The notes: generated from the letters alone by a model not told the origin. Counted from the first letter of the stretch, positions 17,368 through 25,930 are shown. The stretch: 64,000 nt of DNA from Paenibacillus sp. OK003 (GCF_900109515.1 NZ_FOBD01000010.1:186001-250000); one strand, 5' to 3'. Numbers and translations: made by a program.

Positions 17368-18294
17368 ATGAAATTCAATTCCTTCACCAATGAGCCAGAA
17401 GTGTCTTCTCTGGAAGTTGGTGAATTGTATATTCGTTACAAAGCCTATGCCTTTTCCATTGCTTATCGCATGCTTGGCAGTGTTGTGGAGGCTGAAGATA
17501 TGGTGCAGGATTGTTTTGCAGAGCTTCAGAGCAAGTCTCTTGAGGATATCCGTAATGCCAAGTCCTATATTGCTAAACTAATCGTAAACCGGAGTCTGAA
17601 TCTGCTAAACTCTGCCCGCAATCAAAGGGAAAGTTATGTTGGAGAATGGCTTCCCGAGCCGATGAGTGACGGTGAGATGGTTAACATTCCGGAAGAAACG
17701 GTGCAGCAGAAGGAGATGATCTCCTACGCTTATCTGGTTATGTTGGAGCAGCTTTCCCCGATGGAGCGGGCCGTTTTTGTACTTCGTGAGGCATTCCAGT
17801 ATGAATATACGGAAATAGCGGATTGGCTGGGCAAATCAGAGAGCAACTGCCGTCAGATCTTTAGCCGGGCGAGACGCAAGCTTCCCGACAGACTTCCGCC
17901 GATGGAACAAAGTTCCGCAGATTATGCTGCAAAAGAGCAATTGCTGGCTCGTTTTACAACTGCTTTTCTGAATTATGATGTTTCCGAGATGCTGGAGCTG
18001 CTTGCTGAACAACCTGTATTTACGGCAGATGGCGGTGGACGTGTGCATACGGTCATGAGAACGATGAGAGTTCGTAAGGGCGTACTCGCCTTGTTGACCT
18101 CTCGCCGTGTGCTTACGCGATTGCGAGAACGAGAGTGGATACCCACATATATCAACGGAGAGCCTCACCTTGCGTTACTGGAAAACGGTCAGTTGTCCGA
18201 AGTGCTGTGTCTGGAACTGGATTCTCTCGGAGAGCGGATTGAGGGAGTCTATCTCGTTGTGAATCCGGAGAAACTGAGGTCAGTGTTAACGTGA
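17368..18294 (+). CDS. ECF41-family RNA polymerase sigma factor (SigJ-like)
   Basis: A 308-residue ECF sigma factor with a C-terminal SnoaL-like extension. Region sigma-2 spans about 18-90 (YRMLGSVVEAEDMVQDCF). The family-specific WLPEP motif sits in the linker near residue 93, and sigma-4 lies at about 120-185 (LSPMERAVFVLREAFQYEYT, then the HTH). The extension at about 190-308 carries the other ECF41 hallmarks: DGGGR near 217, NGEP near 260 and NPEK near the C-terminus. In ECF41 proteins this extension both supports and restrains activity in place of an anti-sigma factor; none is encoded nearby. The ATG follows AGAGGAGGCC. Probably transcribed with the CMD gene. Confidence 0.92.
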   Translation: MKFNSFTNEPEVSSLEVGELYIRYKAYAFSIAYRMLGSVVEAEDMVQDCFAELQSKSLEDIRNAKSYIAKLIVNRSLNLLNSARNQRESYVGEWLPEPMSDGEMVNIPEETVQQKEMISYAYLVMLEQLSPMERAVFVLREAFQYEYTEIADWLGKSESNCRQIFSRARRKLPDRLPPMEQSSADYAAKEQLLARFTTAFLNYDVSEMLELLAEQPVFTADGGGRVHTVMRTMRVRKGVLALLTSRRVLTRLREREWIPTYINGEPHLALLENGQLSEVLCLELDSLGERIEGVYLVVNPEKLRSVLT

Positions 18295-18308
18295 ACGTGA
18301 ACGTGAAC

Positions 18309-18350
18309 AAAAAAAGCGGTATGTCCTCTAAAAAGGACTGCCGCTTTTTG
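18309..18350. terminator. Bidirectional terminator after the ECF41 gene
   Basis: AAAAAGCGG...CCGCTTTTT with an internal GTCCT/AGGAC stem, between convergent genes. Confidence 0.85.
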
Positions 18351-18369
18351 CATAGTGACAGAAATAAAT

Positions 18370-19335
18370 TTATTCCATGCCATATTGGTGTAATACTGGT
18401 TCAATAATTTTCTCTATTTCGGGAGAAAGTTCATCATTGTTTTGATTAAGGACAGGCAGGAGCCGTTCGATCGTATCCAGAAGCTCGCTTTTTGTATTCG
18501 GGTCCCGTTTAAGGAGTGCTTTTTCGTATGCCTTTTTGACTTCAGGATCAAGTGTACGTACCTGCTCTTCACTCTCTTCACTGTTCCACTCATAGGCAGG
18601 GGTGTTATCACTTCCGTAGAACAGGTAACGCACATAGAAGGACTGAGTAACCATTGAAGTTCGATTTGAATTCGGATACGTGTTCAGAAAAGCTTCTTTC
18701 TCCAGTATCCGCCGTATGAATTCATCCCATGGTACGACAATGGCAGCATCCGAAGTGGTGGTCTGATTGGATTCAGCAGCCATAATGTCAATATAAGCAG
18801 CAATGTCAGGTTTTACGAAGGGCTGAAACTTTTTGTAAGTCTCATAATTGATGATGGGGTAATATATGCCCTCACTGGTTTCCAGCTTATATCCGAGATC
18901 AGAAGCTTCCTGCAAAAGCTTGCGAATCGCCGGATCTTTGATTTCCCTGATTAACCTGCTATAGGTAAGCTTTTGTTCATAACCTATCTTGGAATGGGCT
19001 TGGGACAAGGCAATTTGAACAAGGTCCGTATACATTTTTTCTTCCAATTCAGCAAGTTTGATATTTTGCAAATTTTCGAGCTGCAGGGTCATCAAGGTGG
19101 CCTGCCAAGGGCTAACTTCATCGATATGATTCAGTAGATATTTCCGTGCCTGAATCAGACTGGCCGTGGACTTTGTTGCATTTTTCCAATAGATTTGAAA
19201 CTGGTGATACACCGCTTTAGAAGTGGGGACAGGAGCAGACAGTGCTGTTTGAGGTGTTGTCAGTGTTGCGCCAATGGCAGTAAAGCTTAGTGTCATGGCC
19301 AGAAAGCCAAGTTTAATAGATTGATTTAACCGCAT
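18370..19335 (-). CDS. Exported hypothetical protein
   Basis: A 321-residue protein with a signal peptide (MRLNQSIKLGFLAMTLSFTA, cleavage near residues 33-34 after ALSA), so secreted or cell-wall associated. The mature part is mostly alpha-helical and charged, with repeated Leu/Glu/Lys helices and no cysteine or recognised catalytic motif. I do not recognise the family. ATG at 19335 has two possible ribosome sites upstream because the 10-bp unit tacctcccta is tandemly repeated at 19341-19360, giving two GGGAGG sequences on the coding strand. Monocistronic: terminators lie on both sides. Confidence 0.75.
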   Translation of the reverse strand: MRLNQSIKLGFLAMTLSFTAIGATLTTPQTALSAPVPTSKAVYHQFQIYWKNATKSTASLIQARKYLLNHIDEVSPWQATLMTLQLENLQNIKLAELEEKMYTDLVQIALSQAHSKIGYEQKLTYSRLIREIKDPAIRKLLQEASDLGYKLETSEGIYYPIINYETYKKFQPFVKPDIAAYIDIMAAESNQTTTSDAAIVVPWDEFIRRILEKEAFLNTYPNSNRTSMVTQSFYVRYLFYGSDNTPAYEWNSEESEEQVRTLDPEVKKAYEKALLKRDPNTKSELLDTIERLLPVLNQNNDELSPEIEKIIEPVLHQYGME

Positions 19336-19553
19336 CCCTATACCTCCCTATACCTCCCTAGGTGAACAATGAGTGATCTGCATCTCTTCTTTTTTATTTT
19401 TATGATGGAAGTATTGTGTTATGTACAGCATTATACATGTGAACGAAAGGCTGATTGGGATAGGTTTTATTTGATTAAACCAGTTTCTGGTAAGCGAATC
19501 AAGTATATTTTCGTTGCAAATATGAACCCTTTGAATGGAAGAAACACCAAAGA

Positions 19554-19596
19554 CCAGCCTTTCTAACCTGTATCGGTTGAGAAGGCTGGCTGTTTT
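19554..19596. terminator. Terminator downstream of the coat protein gene
   Basis: 15-bp stem CCAGCCTTTCTAACC with GGTTGAGAAGGCTGG and a 6-nt loop. It ends the minus-strand CotF-like gene. Confidence 0.8.
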
Positions 19597-19614
19597 GACC
19601 TGCTATATTTTAAA

Positions 19615-20259
19615 TTAATGAAGAGGCGGTCTATTATTGATTGACGTCTGAGGTGCACCATTTGCCGGAACGTATGCCTGAAGCATCTGCGTGGTATCAT
19701 TTGTATTCAGTTGAGGCACTTGATAATAGGCGTGTTGGTTTTGATACATAAAAATTTCGTAGGCCATTTCTATAAACTGTTGTACCTGCGAAGCGATGAC
19801 TCGGCGCACGGCTCCATTTGTAATTTCAGGAGCAGACATGGCCAGCAGAGAGGCATGTGACTTAATCAATCCCAGCATATGACCGCTGATGCCTGCATCT
19901 TTCACATCTGAAAGGGATTGGTTTGGCTTTTTCGGAGCAGAAGGCTTCAGGCCATATACAGGTGGTACGATGTTCGGAATCATGTAGGTTGCAGTCTCGT
20001 GATGAGGCTTGTGCCCAGTTGAGAAACATTCTGCAGTCAGATTATATTGGGATAACATGAAGTTGTATTGACGATCAAGAATATGAAGAAGTTCAGTATC
20101 TTGTACAAACGTCCTGAAGATCATGTATTGATCCAACACATTGATGGCCCCTGATAGAATTTCATGCATATCAAACATTTCATGTCCGCCATGGTTCATC
20201 TGAGGTGTGAAGACTGGATTTGCGTTATTTGCAGATTGAATGCGGTTTGGAGGCTGCAT
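19615..20259 (-). CDS. CotF-like spore coat protein
   Basis: A 214-residue protein. The central and C-terminal part, about residues 45-185, is the CotF-type helical domain: FDMHEILSGAINVLDQYMIF, an intermediate helix (QDTELLHILDRQYNFMLSQY), then LIKSHASLLAMSAPEITNGA and the following IASQVQQFIEMAYEIFMYQN helix. The N-terminus and the last 35 residues are Asn/Pro/Gln-rich, as is usual for coat proteins. The ATG follows AAAGGAGAATCAAATTC. Expected on the mother-cell side of the developing spore under late sigma factors, although I did not identify a SigK promoter. Confirms a spore-forming host. Confidence 0.85.
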   Translation of the reverse strand: MQPPNRIQSANNANPVFTPQMNHGGHEMFDMHEILSGAINVLDQYMIFRTFVQDTELLHILDRQYNFMLSQYNLTAECFSTGHKPHHETATYMIPNIVPPVYGLKPSAPKKPNQSLSDVKDAGISGHMLGLIKSHASLLAMSAPEITNGAVRRVIASQVQQFIEMAYEIFMYQNQHAYYQVPQLNTNDTTQMLQAYVPANGAPQTSINNRPPLH

Positions 20260-20373
20260 TGAATTTGATTCTCCTTTGGGAAATGGTATGATCCTAGTAT
20301 GGTCTTTAATAGTAAATTTATGTAATGTGTGTTGGTTATAAGCGAAAATAGAGACAGGTATGGTGGTGGTTGG

Positions 20374-20907
20374 ATGGAAACCGATTGGAGCCTTCCCAAA
20401 GCGTTATTCGTTAAACATTATGGGAGCGCTGTTCAGATGCATCGTGGTGGTGTTTATGCAGAATATAAACAATGGGATGTGCCGCAAGAGCTGGAACAGA
20501 CATGGATGGAAGAAAGAATAGGTCAGTTAACCTCTGAATTATCTATCATGAACTGGGACGCGGTTGATGAGCTTGCGTCGATTGCAAGATATCATGCAAA
20601 TCCGCTGATTGTCACTGCAATTACAGCATTTGCATCGAGACAACTGACGAGTGCGGACAGTATGGTGCGTTTGGTGTATGCGGAACGTCTGATAGAGTTG
20701 ATCAAGCGATATGAATCGATTATTCCGGTGGATAAGCTGCGTGAAGCCTATCAACTGACAATGAACTTGCTGGGGGATGTGGCAACTAAACCGTTGGTGC
20801 TTGATCCGGGACATGAACTGCAGCAATATGGCTTGAAGGATAAACGTGGACTGAATCTGCGTGTGGAAAAGAACAAGGAAGAGATTATCCGATATTTTCG
20901 GAGCTGA
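20374..20907 (+). CDS. Hypothetical protein
   Basis: Soluble, mostly helical protein of about 178 residues (METDWSLPKALFVKHYGSAV). No family recognised. The start is uncertain: ATG 20374 follows only GGTGGTGGTTGG, and a GTG at 20329 would add 15 residues without a better RBS. It lies 34 bp upstream of the DUF1361 gene on the same strand, so the two may be co-transcribed, and it diverges from the coat gene. Confidence 0.65.
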   Translation: METDWSLPKALFVKHYGSAVQMHRGGVYAEYKQWDVPQELEQTWMEERIGQLTSELSIMNWDAVDELASIARYHANPLIVTAITAFASRQLTSADSMVRLVYAERLIELIKRYESIIPVDKLREAYQLTMNLLGDVATKPLVLDPGHELQQYGLKDKRGLNLRVEKNKEEIIRYFRS

Positions 20908-20941
20908 ACGTATTTTATTGGATCAAGTGAGGTAAATATCA

Positions 20942-21673
20942 TTGAGAAAACTGAATTATATCAAAATATTTATTTTCCTTAGTGTGGTCACGGCGGTGAC
21001 TCTCGGTTTGTATTATGCGGCTGCGAATTGGCTGGATCAGCGCTATTTTCGCTTCCTCATCTGGAATCTGTTTTTGGGCTGGATTCCTTTTGTATTCTCA
21101 TATGTGGCCTATGGGTTCAGTCATCTTAAATGGAAGGGTGCAGCGTGGCTTGGTGTTGTGAGCGGATTGCTCTGGCTATTGTTCTTCCCGAACTCTTCCT
21201 ATATTGTAACAGATCTGGTTCACCTGACGGCACGCAGTTCCCGTTATTATGGCGGAGGCAATGGATTGGACTACAAGTACTGGTATGACTTAATTGTGGT
21301 TTTAATGTTCGTTTGGACAGGGTTATTGCTCGGATTTCTGTCGATGTATCAGCTTCAGGAAGTGATCCATTACAAAATGGGACGATGGATTTCATGGATC
21401 TTTGTACTAGGAGGATGTGCACTGGGGAGTTACGGTGTTCTGCTAGGACGTGTATATCGCCTGAACAGCTGGGATGCATTAACCAATCGAGAGACGCTGG
21501 TTGAACTTATGCATGAGAGTGTAAGTCGTCCATCGCTGGCTTTCTGTATGTTCTTTGGCACGTTTATTCTTACGATCTACGCAACGTTATACTATCTAAT
21601 GAATACGAGATCTTCCCGTGATAGGAAGACGGATGTCGGAAGTTCAGAGGCTGAACTGCAAGGTTTGCGATAA
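20942..21673 (+). CDS. DUF1361 integral membrane protein
   Basis: A 243-residue membrane protein with about seven hydrophobic segments. The DUF1361 signature is clear: LIWNLFLGWIPFVFSYVAYG, LLWLLFFPNSSYIVTDLVHL, YDLIVVLMFVWTGLLLGFLS and GSYGVLLGRVYRLNSWD. Function unknown for the family. TTG start at 20942 preceded by GTGAGGTAAATATCA. The last 25 residues are hydrophilic and cytoplasmic. Confidence 0.85.
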   Translation: MRKLNYIKIFIFLSVVTAVTLGLYYAAANWLDQRYFRFLIWNLFLGWIPFVFSYVAYGFSHLKWKGAAWLGVVSGLLWLLFFPNSSYIVTDLVHLTARSSRYYGGGNGLDYKYWYDLIVVLMFVWTGLLLGFLSMYQLQEVIHYKMGRWISWIFVLGGCALGSYGVLLGRVYRLNSWDALTNRETLVELMHESVSRPSLAFCMFFGTFILTIYATLYYLMNTRSSRDRKTDVGSSEAELQGLR

Positions 21674-21711
21674 TCGATAGCATGACATGTCTAATTCTAA
21701 TAAAGCTAAAC

Positions 21712-21760
21712 AAATAACCCTCAACTATTCGGGAATACCCCAAACGGTTGGGGGTTATTT
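21712..21760. terminator. Bidirectional terminator
   Basis: AAATAACCCTCAAC pairs with GTTGGGGGTTATTT around a 21-nt loop, between the convergent DUF1361 and serine hydrolase genes. Confidence 0.85.
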
Positions 21761-21788
21761 ATTACCCATTAAATGAAAACGAAGAAAG

Positions 21789-22763
21789 CTACAAGCATTT
21801 TAACAGTTCAGGAGCAATCCGCTTGGGGAACACATCCAGTGGAGGTTTTTCCTTCTTTCGTTTGTCATTGGTGAGCACGGCAACGAGTTCCAGAGCCGGC
21901 ACGATATATACAAATTGACCACCAAATCCACGGGCGTAATAATAGTGGAGTATGGAAGTGGGCTGTTCCGCAACCTTAGCTTCTGAAGTTTCGTTGGTAT
22001 AAGCATCCACCCACCAATGCCAAGCGTAACTTCCATGATTGGGTGGAGCAACCGAAATGGCAGGTTTTGTAGAGCGGCTAACAAGATCACTCGAAATCAA
22101 CGACTGCCCGTTCCACATGCCTTGTTGCAAAAACAGTTGTCCGAATTTTAGTAAATCTTGCGGCAACATTTTTAAACCGAACCCCCCGGTATGTACACCT
22201 TGTGGGTCACTTTCCCATTCATACTGTTGAATCCCCAACGGGCCAAATAAGTAACGTTCCGCGAACCCAGCTACGGACATACCTGTACTTTGCATGAGGA
22301 TGGCAGACAATATCTGCGATACCCCTGAATTGTATTCCATATATGTACCTGGCACATGACTTAAGTGTTGCTCCAACGCAAACTTCACCCAGTGATCTGT
22401 ACGCGTCATACGCGGAAATGAATTCTGTCCTCCGAATTCGTCCCAGTTGAATCCGGCCGTCATAGTTAGTAACTGCTCTAACGTAATCTTCGGTTTGCGG
22501 GGGTCAGGGTCTGAGATCAGCTGTGGGAAAAAGGTGGAGATCGGCGTGTCAGCCTCAGGCAGCACCCCTTGATCCATAGCAATACAGATGAGCGCGGACA
22601 GTACACTTTTGGTGCAGGAATTGATTTTGGCAATATGGGTAGCTGCTTCTTGATTACGGTAGTGTTCGTATATGATCTCATCACGTACGCTGACTAAGCA
22701 ACTGCGCAGATCCAGCGGCGGGATGATTTGATGCAACATGGATGGTATGGATGAAGGGTTCAT
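21789..22763 (-). CDS. Serine hydrolase of the beta-lactamase class C / EstB family
   Basis: A 324-residue penicillin-binding-protein-like serine hydrolase. The S-x-x-K nucleophile motif is SCTK at residues 49-52 and the second catalytic tyrosine is in EYNSG (Tyr144). HTGGFGLKMLPQDLLKFGQL follows in the usual third region, and a GGQFVYIVPALELVAVLTND block near the end is typical of these enzymes. No signal peptide, so probably cytoplasmic: an esterase or amide hydrolase rather than a secreted beta-lactamase. ATG after GAAAGGACACT. Single gene. Confidence 0.85.
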   Translation of the reverse strand: MNPSSIPSMLHQIIPPLDLRSCLVSVRDEIIYEHYRNQEAATHIAKINSCTKSVLSALICIAMDQGVLPEADTPISTFFPQLISDPDPRKPKITLEQLLTMTAGFNWDEFGGQNSFPRMTRTDHWVKFALEQHLSHVPGTYMEYNSGVSQILSAILMQSTGMSVAGFAERYLFGPLGIQQYEWESDPQGVHTGGFGLKMLPQDLLKFGQLFLQQGMWNGQSLISSDLVSRSTKPAISVAPPNHGSYAWHWWVDAYTNETSEAKVAEQPTSILHYYYARGFGGQFVYIVPALELVAVLTNDKRKKEKPPLDVFPKRIAPELLKCL

Positions 22764-22948
22764 AGTGTCCTTTCTATGTGTTTTAATTTGTGAAAATTCA
22801 TGTAAAAATAGTTGCTCATTATATTAGCATACGAGCTAGGCCGAACTCAAACAATGGAAACATATATGCGAATATTGCATAAATCTCTATGAAATACTGC
22901 AAATCAGTTATATTTACTGAAGGAATCAAATGAAGGAGGTAATTAATT

Positions 22949-23283
22949 GTGAATAGTATATTGAAGACTTGTATTACGGAAGTATCAAACCTGAAGAAAA
23001 TATTCTACCGAAAGATCCGTTATATCGATCTGTTAATAAAGAAATTTCAGCTTCCATAGAAAATTTTCAGCAGAAACTCTCGCAGGACGAGTTTAAACAG
23101 TTGGAGGAACTATTCGATAAGATTGATCATGTTCACTCTATGCATTCAAGTGCGGTCTTTGCGAATGGATTTAGATTGGGGGCATTGATGATCATTGAAA
23201 GTGTGGTGTCATCCCAGATTGATAAAGGAAAATTCCTAATTTTGCTCATAATGATTCAAAAAAATATTTTATTTGAATGTTAG
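22949..23283 (+). pseudogene. DUF6809-like gene with an early one-base deletion
   Basis: A GTG at 22949 sits 7 nt after GAAGGAGG and begins the usual N-terminus of this Paenibacillus family (NSIL..LYYG). After ATATTG one base is missing: the GTG frame continues AAG ACT TGT, while the conserved continuation LYYGSIKPEENILPKDPLYR is in the next frame. The remainder, about 104 codons from TTG 22969 to 23283, is well preserved (FKQLEELFDKIDHVHSMHSS, FANGFRLGALMIIES) but has a low-complexity C-terminus. There is no start with an RBS in the second frame, so the gene is probably dead. Confidence 0.7.
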
Positions 23284-23355
23284 AAACAATAAAATATATG
23301 CTTGAGGTGTAAAATTACTATCTTCCCACACAATATATAAGTGATTTTATAAGAA

Positions 23356-23760
23356 GTGGGGGATACCAGGGAATTCAATATACTAGCACAATGCATGAAG
23401 ATCACACCTTTGTTCAAAATCGGCGATCAAGGTACGTTTGAAACGCTGCCTGATCACGCCATGGCGCGATTTACAAGGAGGATGTTAAGGCTGTAGAAGA
23501 ATTCATTAAACAGGGCATGGATCTCGAAAAAGAGAGTACGCTCAGCAAATATATAGCATTGACGCCATTGGATATTGCCCTAATCACCAATCAACTTCCA
23601 GTCATCAAGGTTTTTGGTGGAGCGCGGGGTGAACCTGAACGTGAAGGACAACCCAGCAATCCTCAAAGCGTCAGATATGGCGGGGCCAGATTCCAATGAA
23701 TTCGGTTTTTCTTGTCCAATTGTTTGGAAATTACAATACAACATTAGAAATCCCTCAACT
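23356..23760 (+). pseudogene. Ankyrin-repeat protein remnant with two frameshifts
   Basis: Three adjacent reading frames together read as one protein. Frame one from GTG 23356 gives EFNILAQCMKITPLFKIGDQ. After about 23465 the frame shifts to HGAIYKEDVKAVEEFIKQGM and ALTPLDIALITNQLPVIKV. An extra T in the GGTTTTTGG run near 23612 shifts it again to VERGVNLNVKDNPAILKASD. The repeat pattern (PLDIA, V..LVERGVNLN) is ankyrin-like. No intact frame exists and the 3' end dissolves before 23760. Confidence 0.65.
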
Positions 23761-24061
23761 GATCAAACACCTCAAATAACGCCTCACGGTTTACTTTAAT
23801 AGTACTCTCATTGCCCAGTTCCTGTTCCAGTTGATCAAGCAATGTCGCAAGAACAACATAAATTTCCTCACGTTCAATTGTTTCAATAAAGCCAGTTTTG
23901 GCATCCATTTTGTTGAAAGTTCGCGTGTAGGTTTCAACCATGGAAGATAGCTGCTTCTGGATCAGTTCGTTGCTTATCTGGCTTTGAGCCAACTGACGAA
24001 TTTCCTTGAGATATTGTTTGTACAGTTGCGTTGCCTTCTTGGCTTGAGCAGGGGAGAGAGG
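23744..24061 (-). CDS. Hypothetical helical protein, probably 5'-truncated
   Basis: Open minus-strand frame of 105 codons ending at 23744. The only start with a plausible RBS (AAGGAA) is TTG 23992, giving 82 residues (MAQSQISNELIQKQLSSMVE ... EVFDQLRDF). However, the frame stays coding-like upstream (LSPAQAKKATQLYKQYLKEI) up to a stop at 24062-24064, suggesting that the true N-terminus was lost. Fully helical, charged, no family recognised. It overlaps the end of the ankyrin remnant and belongs to the same decaying stretch. Confidence 0.4.
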   Translation of the reverse strand, partial: PLSPAQAKKATQLYKQYLKEIRQLAQSQISNELIQKQLSSMVETYTRTFNKMDAKTGFIETIEREEIYVVLATLLDQLEQELGNESTIKVNREALFEVFDQLRDF

Positions 24062-24318
24062 TTAACTCGTCTAGAGAGGTGATGCAAAGTATAACGGATA
24101 TCTCCCAAAGGATTTGCCGCAGGGGGAAGATACCCGGGGCTTGCTTAATATAAAGCAAGGCTATAGATAAAACACTTAACGCCCGAGACCTGTTTCCCAA
24201 CAGGACAAGGGTGTTAAGTGTTTTAATTGCAATGGAAACTTGTCCTCGGTATTATCTCCGCTTATTAACGCATACAGTACTACAATGAGATGTACGCCTA
24301 TAAGGAGGAAACAGCGGT
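24062..24318 (+). other. Non-coding stretch before the second cupin gene
   Basis: About 255 bp without a gene. It holds the perfect-stem terminator at 24169-24224 and a presumed promoter for the cupin. Nothing else is recognisable. Confidence 0.4.
24169..24224. terminator. Intrinsic terminator-like hairpin
   Basis: Perfect 12-bp stem AAAACACTTAAC with GTTAAGTGTTTT plus an inner CCTGTT/AACAGG stem. No intact gene now precedes it on the plus strand, so it is probably left over from a degraded gene. Confidence 0.65.
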
Positions 24319-24912
24319 ATGACTAATCCGATTTTGCAAGCCCCGAATGTTCAGCTGGCGGCGGATTCGACAGCGGTGTTGAATTATCAGCGAGACTCGC
24401 GCAATTATATTACCCAGTTGTTTGGACCGCAGCTGCCTACGATCAAAAATGGATTCTTCAATGTACACATGAGCAAAGGGATTATTGTGCAGCCCCACTG
24501 GCATACCAATGTGACGGAGATGGTCGTTCTGATCAACGGTGAAATTACCACCTCTGTCTACGATCCGTTCAAGCGTGAGCGGATAAGTTATCACTTGAAG
24601 CCAGGTCAGGTTTCGATATTCCCTCAAGGATGGTTTCACTGGTTTGTGGCGGAGACCGATGAGGTGCACCTCTTGACGATATTTGATCAACCTACACCGG
24701 ACATTGTGCTAGGGGCTGATTTCCTGGCTGCAACGCCGCCTGAAGTTGCCCATCGTGCATACTGCATTGATGAGGAGGCGTACGCGAAGGCAGTGGCATC
24801 CATTAAGAATGATGCTATTTTGGGGCCGCAGATTGGATGTGTGGATTCTGTTTCCGATCAGGAGATCAAAGCTTCCAAATCATCCAAATCATCCAAAAAA
24901 TCCAAGGGATAA
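24319..24912 (+). CDS. Cupin-domain protein with Ser/Lys-rich tail
   Basis: A 197-residue single-domain cupin, paralogous to the one at 7344 over its whole length. Motif 1 is QPHWHTNVTEMVVLINGEIT and motif 2 is KPGQVSIFPQGWFHWFVAE. Both share the following FD.P.P(E/D) and the C-terminal LGPQIGCVD / VGPPVDCVT segment. The C-terminal 14 residues (KASKSSKSSKKSKG) are a basic repeat absent from the other copy. ATG after AAGGAGGAAACAGCGGT. Metal-binding, likely oxalate decarboxylase/germin-type fold; reaction unknown. Confidence 0.85.
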   Translation: MTNPILQAPNVQLAADSTAVLNYQRDSRNYITQLFGPQLPTIKNGFFNVHMSKGIIVQPHWHTNVTEMVVLINGEITTSVYDPFKRERISYHLKPGQVSIFPQGWFHWFVAETDEVHLLTIFDQPTPDIVLGADFLAATPPEVAHRAYCIDEEAYAKAVASIKNDAILGPQIGCVDSVSDQEIKASKSSKSSKKSKG

Positions 24913-25042
24913 ACATCATCATGTTCTCCTATCAGATGAACGAATTCAGGCCTGTGACCGGAAAATTTTCCGATTACGGGCTTATATTTTGTTCCAATAC
25001 ACATTCTGAATTCTCTGTTAAGGATAGGCATACCAACGAATC

Positions 25043-25930
25043 TTACTCCGTTTTAAAAATGAGATCCATAAATCGATTGGCTGCCAGGGAAATCGGCATA
25101 TTTCGCTTTGTCATGATGCCCACATGCGAAGGGGGCAGGGCAACATCCAGCTGTATTTCGAAGAGAGAGCCTTCTTCCAGCTCTTTGGAAATAAATTCAC
25201 GGGTGACATATGATATGCCCAATCCCCGCCGCGCAAATTCGATTAACAAATCTACACTGCCGACCTCAATCTCGGGTTTGAGTGTATAGCCATAGCTGTT
25301 GAACAGCTCCGTAATTGCCATCCGAACCCGGCTGTTTCTGGAGAAAAGAATCAGTTGATGCTCCAGCAGCATGTCCAGTGTCATAACTTTATCCTTCAGT
25401 TGAGCATATCGTTCACCCGCGACAAAGCAGTCTTTAAGCTGGATACTTTCCCTGACCTCAAGCTGCGGATCAACAATGGGCATCCGGACAACACCCAAAT
25501 CAATTTTGCCTTCTTTCAGAAACGTAATGACTTCCGGCGTTGTACCATGACTTAGATGCAGCTTGATGTTAGGGTAGAGCACATGGAATTCTTCCAGATA
25601 GGACAGCATGTAATGCTTGAACAGCGAATCACTGCCACCAATCCTTAGTTCTCCGTTGTCTAAACTCTTCAATGCAGCCATTTTCTCCTCGGCCAGCGAG
25701 ATCAAAATCTGGGATTGTTCAATATAGGAATACAGACTTACACCTTCCTGAGTTAACGCAACTCCCTTGGAATTTCGGTAAAACAACGTAAGACCAAAGC
25801 TTTCTTCCAGCTGTTTGATGGCATGGCTGACACTTGGTTGAGTAATATATAGCGCTTTGGCGGCTTGGGTCAAACTGCCTGTTTTGGCAGCCCAGTAAAA
25901 TACCTTATATAATTCATAATTTGTAGTCAT
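25043..25930 (-). CDS. LysR-family transcriptional regulator
   Basis: A 295-residue LTTR. The N-terminal winged HTH spans residues 1-60 (KTGSLTQAAKALYITQPSVS, then HAIKQLEE). The effector-binding domain occupies about 90-290, starting LRIGGSDSLFKHYMLSYLEE. ATG at 25930. It is divergent from the zwf-tal-gnd operon with a 112-bp shared intergenic region containing a palindrome at 25977-25994, so it probably controls the pentose-phosphate operon or itself. The inducer is not apparent. Confidence 0.9.
   Translation of the reverse strand: MTTNYELYKVFYWAAKTGSLTQAAKALYITQPSVSHAIKQLEESFGLTLFYRNSKGVALTQEGVSLYSYIEQSQILISLAEEKMAALKSLDNGELRIGGSDSLFKHYMLSYLEEFHVLYPNIKLHLSHGTTPEVITFLKEGKIDLGVVRMPIVDPQLEVRESIQLKDCFVAGERYAQLKDKVMTLDMLLEHQLILFSRNSRVRMAITELFNSYGYTLKPEIEVGSVDLLIEFARRGLGISYVTREFISKELEEGSLFEIQLDVALPPSHVGIMTKRNMPISLAANRFMDLIFKTE

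Noticed and set aside
19369..19566. 65-codon plus-strand ORF between the exported protein and the coat gene
   Set aside because: No RBS, no recognisable sequence, and it lies in the promoter region of the divergent gene and up to a terminator.
23934..24200. 88-codon minus-strand ORF over the decayed region
   Set aside because: It is out of frame with the better coding-like ORF at 23744-24061 and has no RBS or family resemblance.
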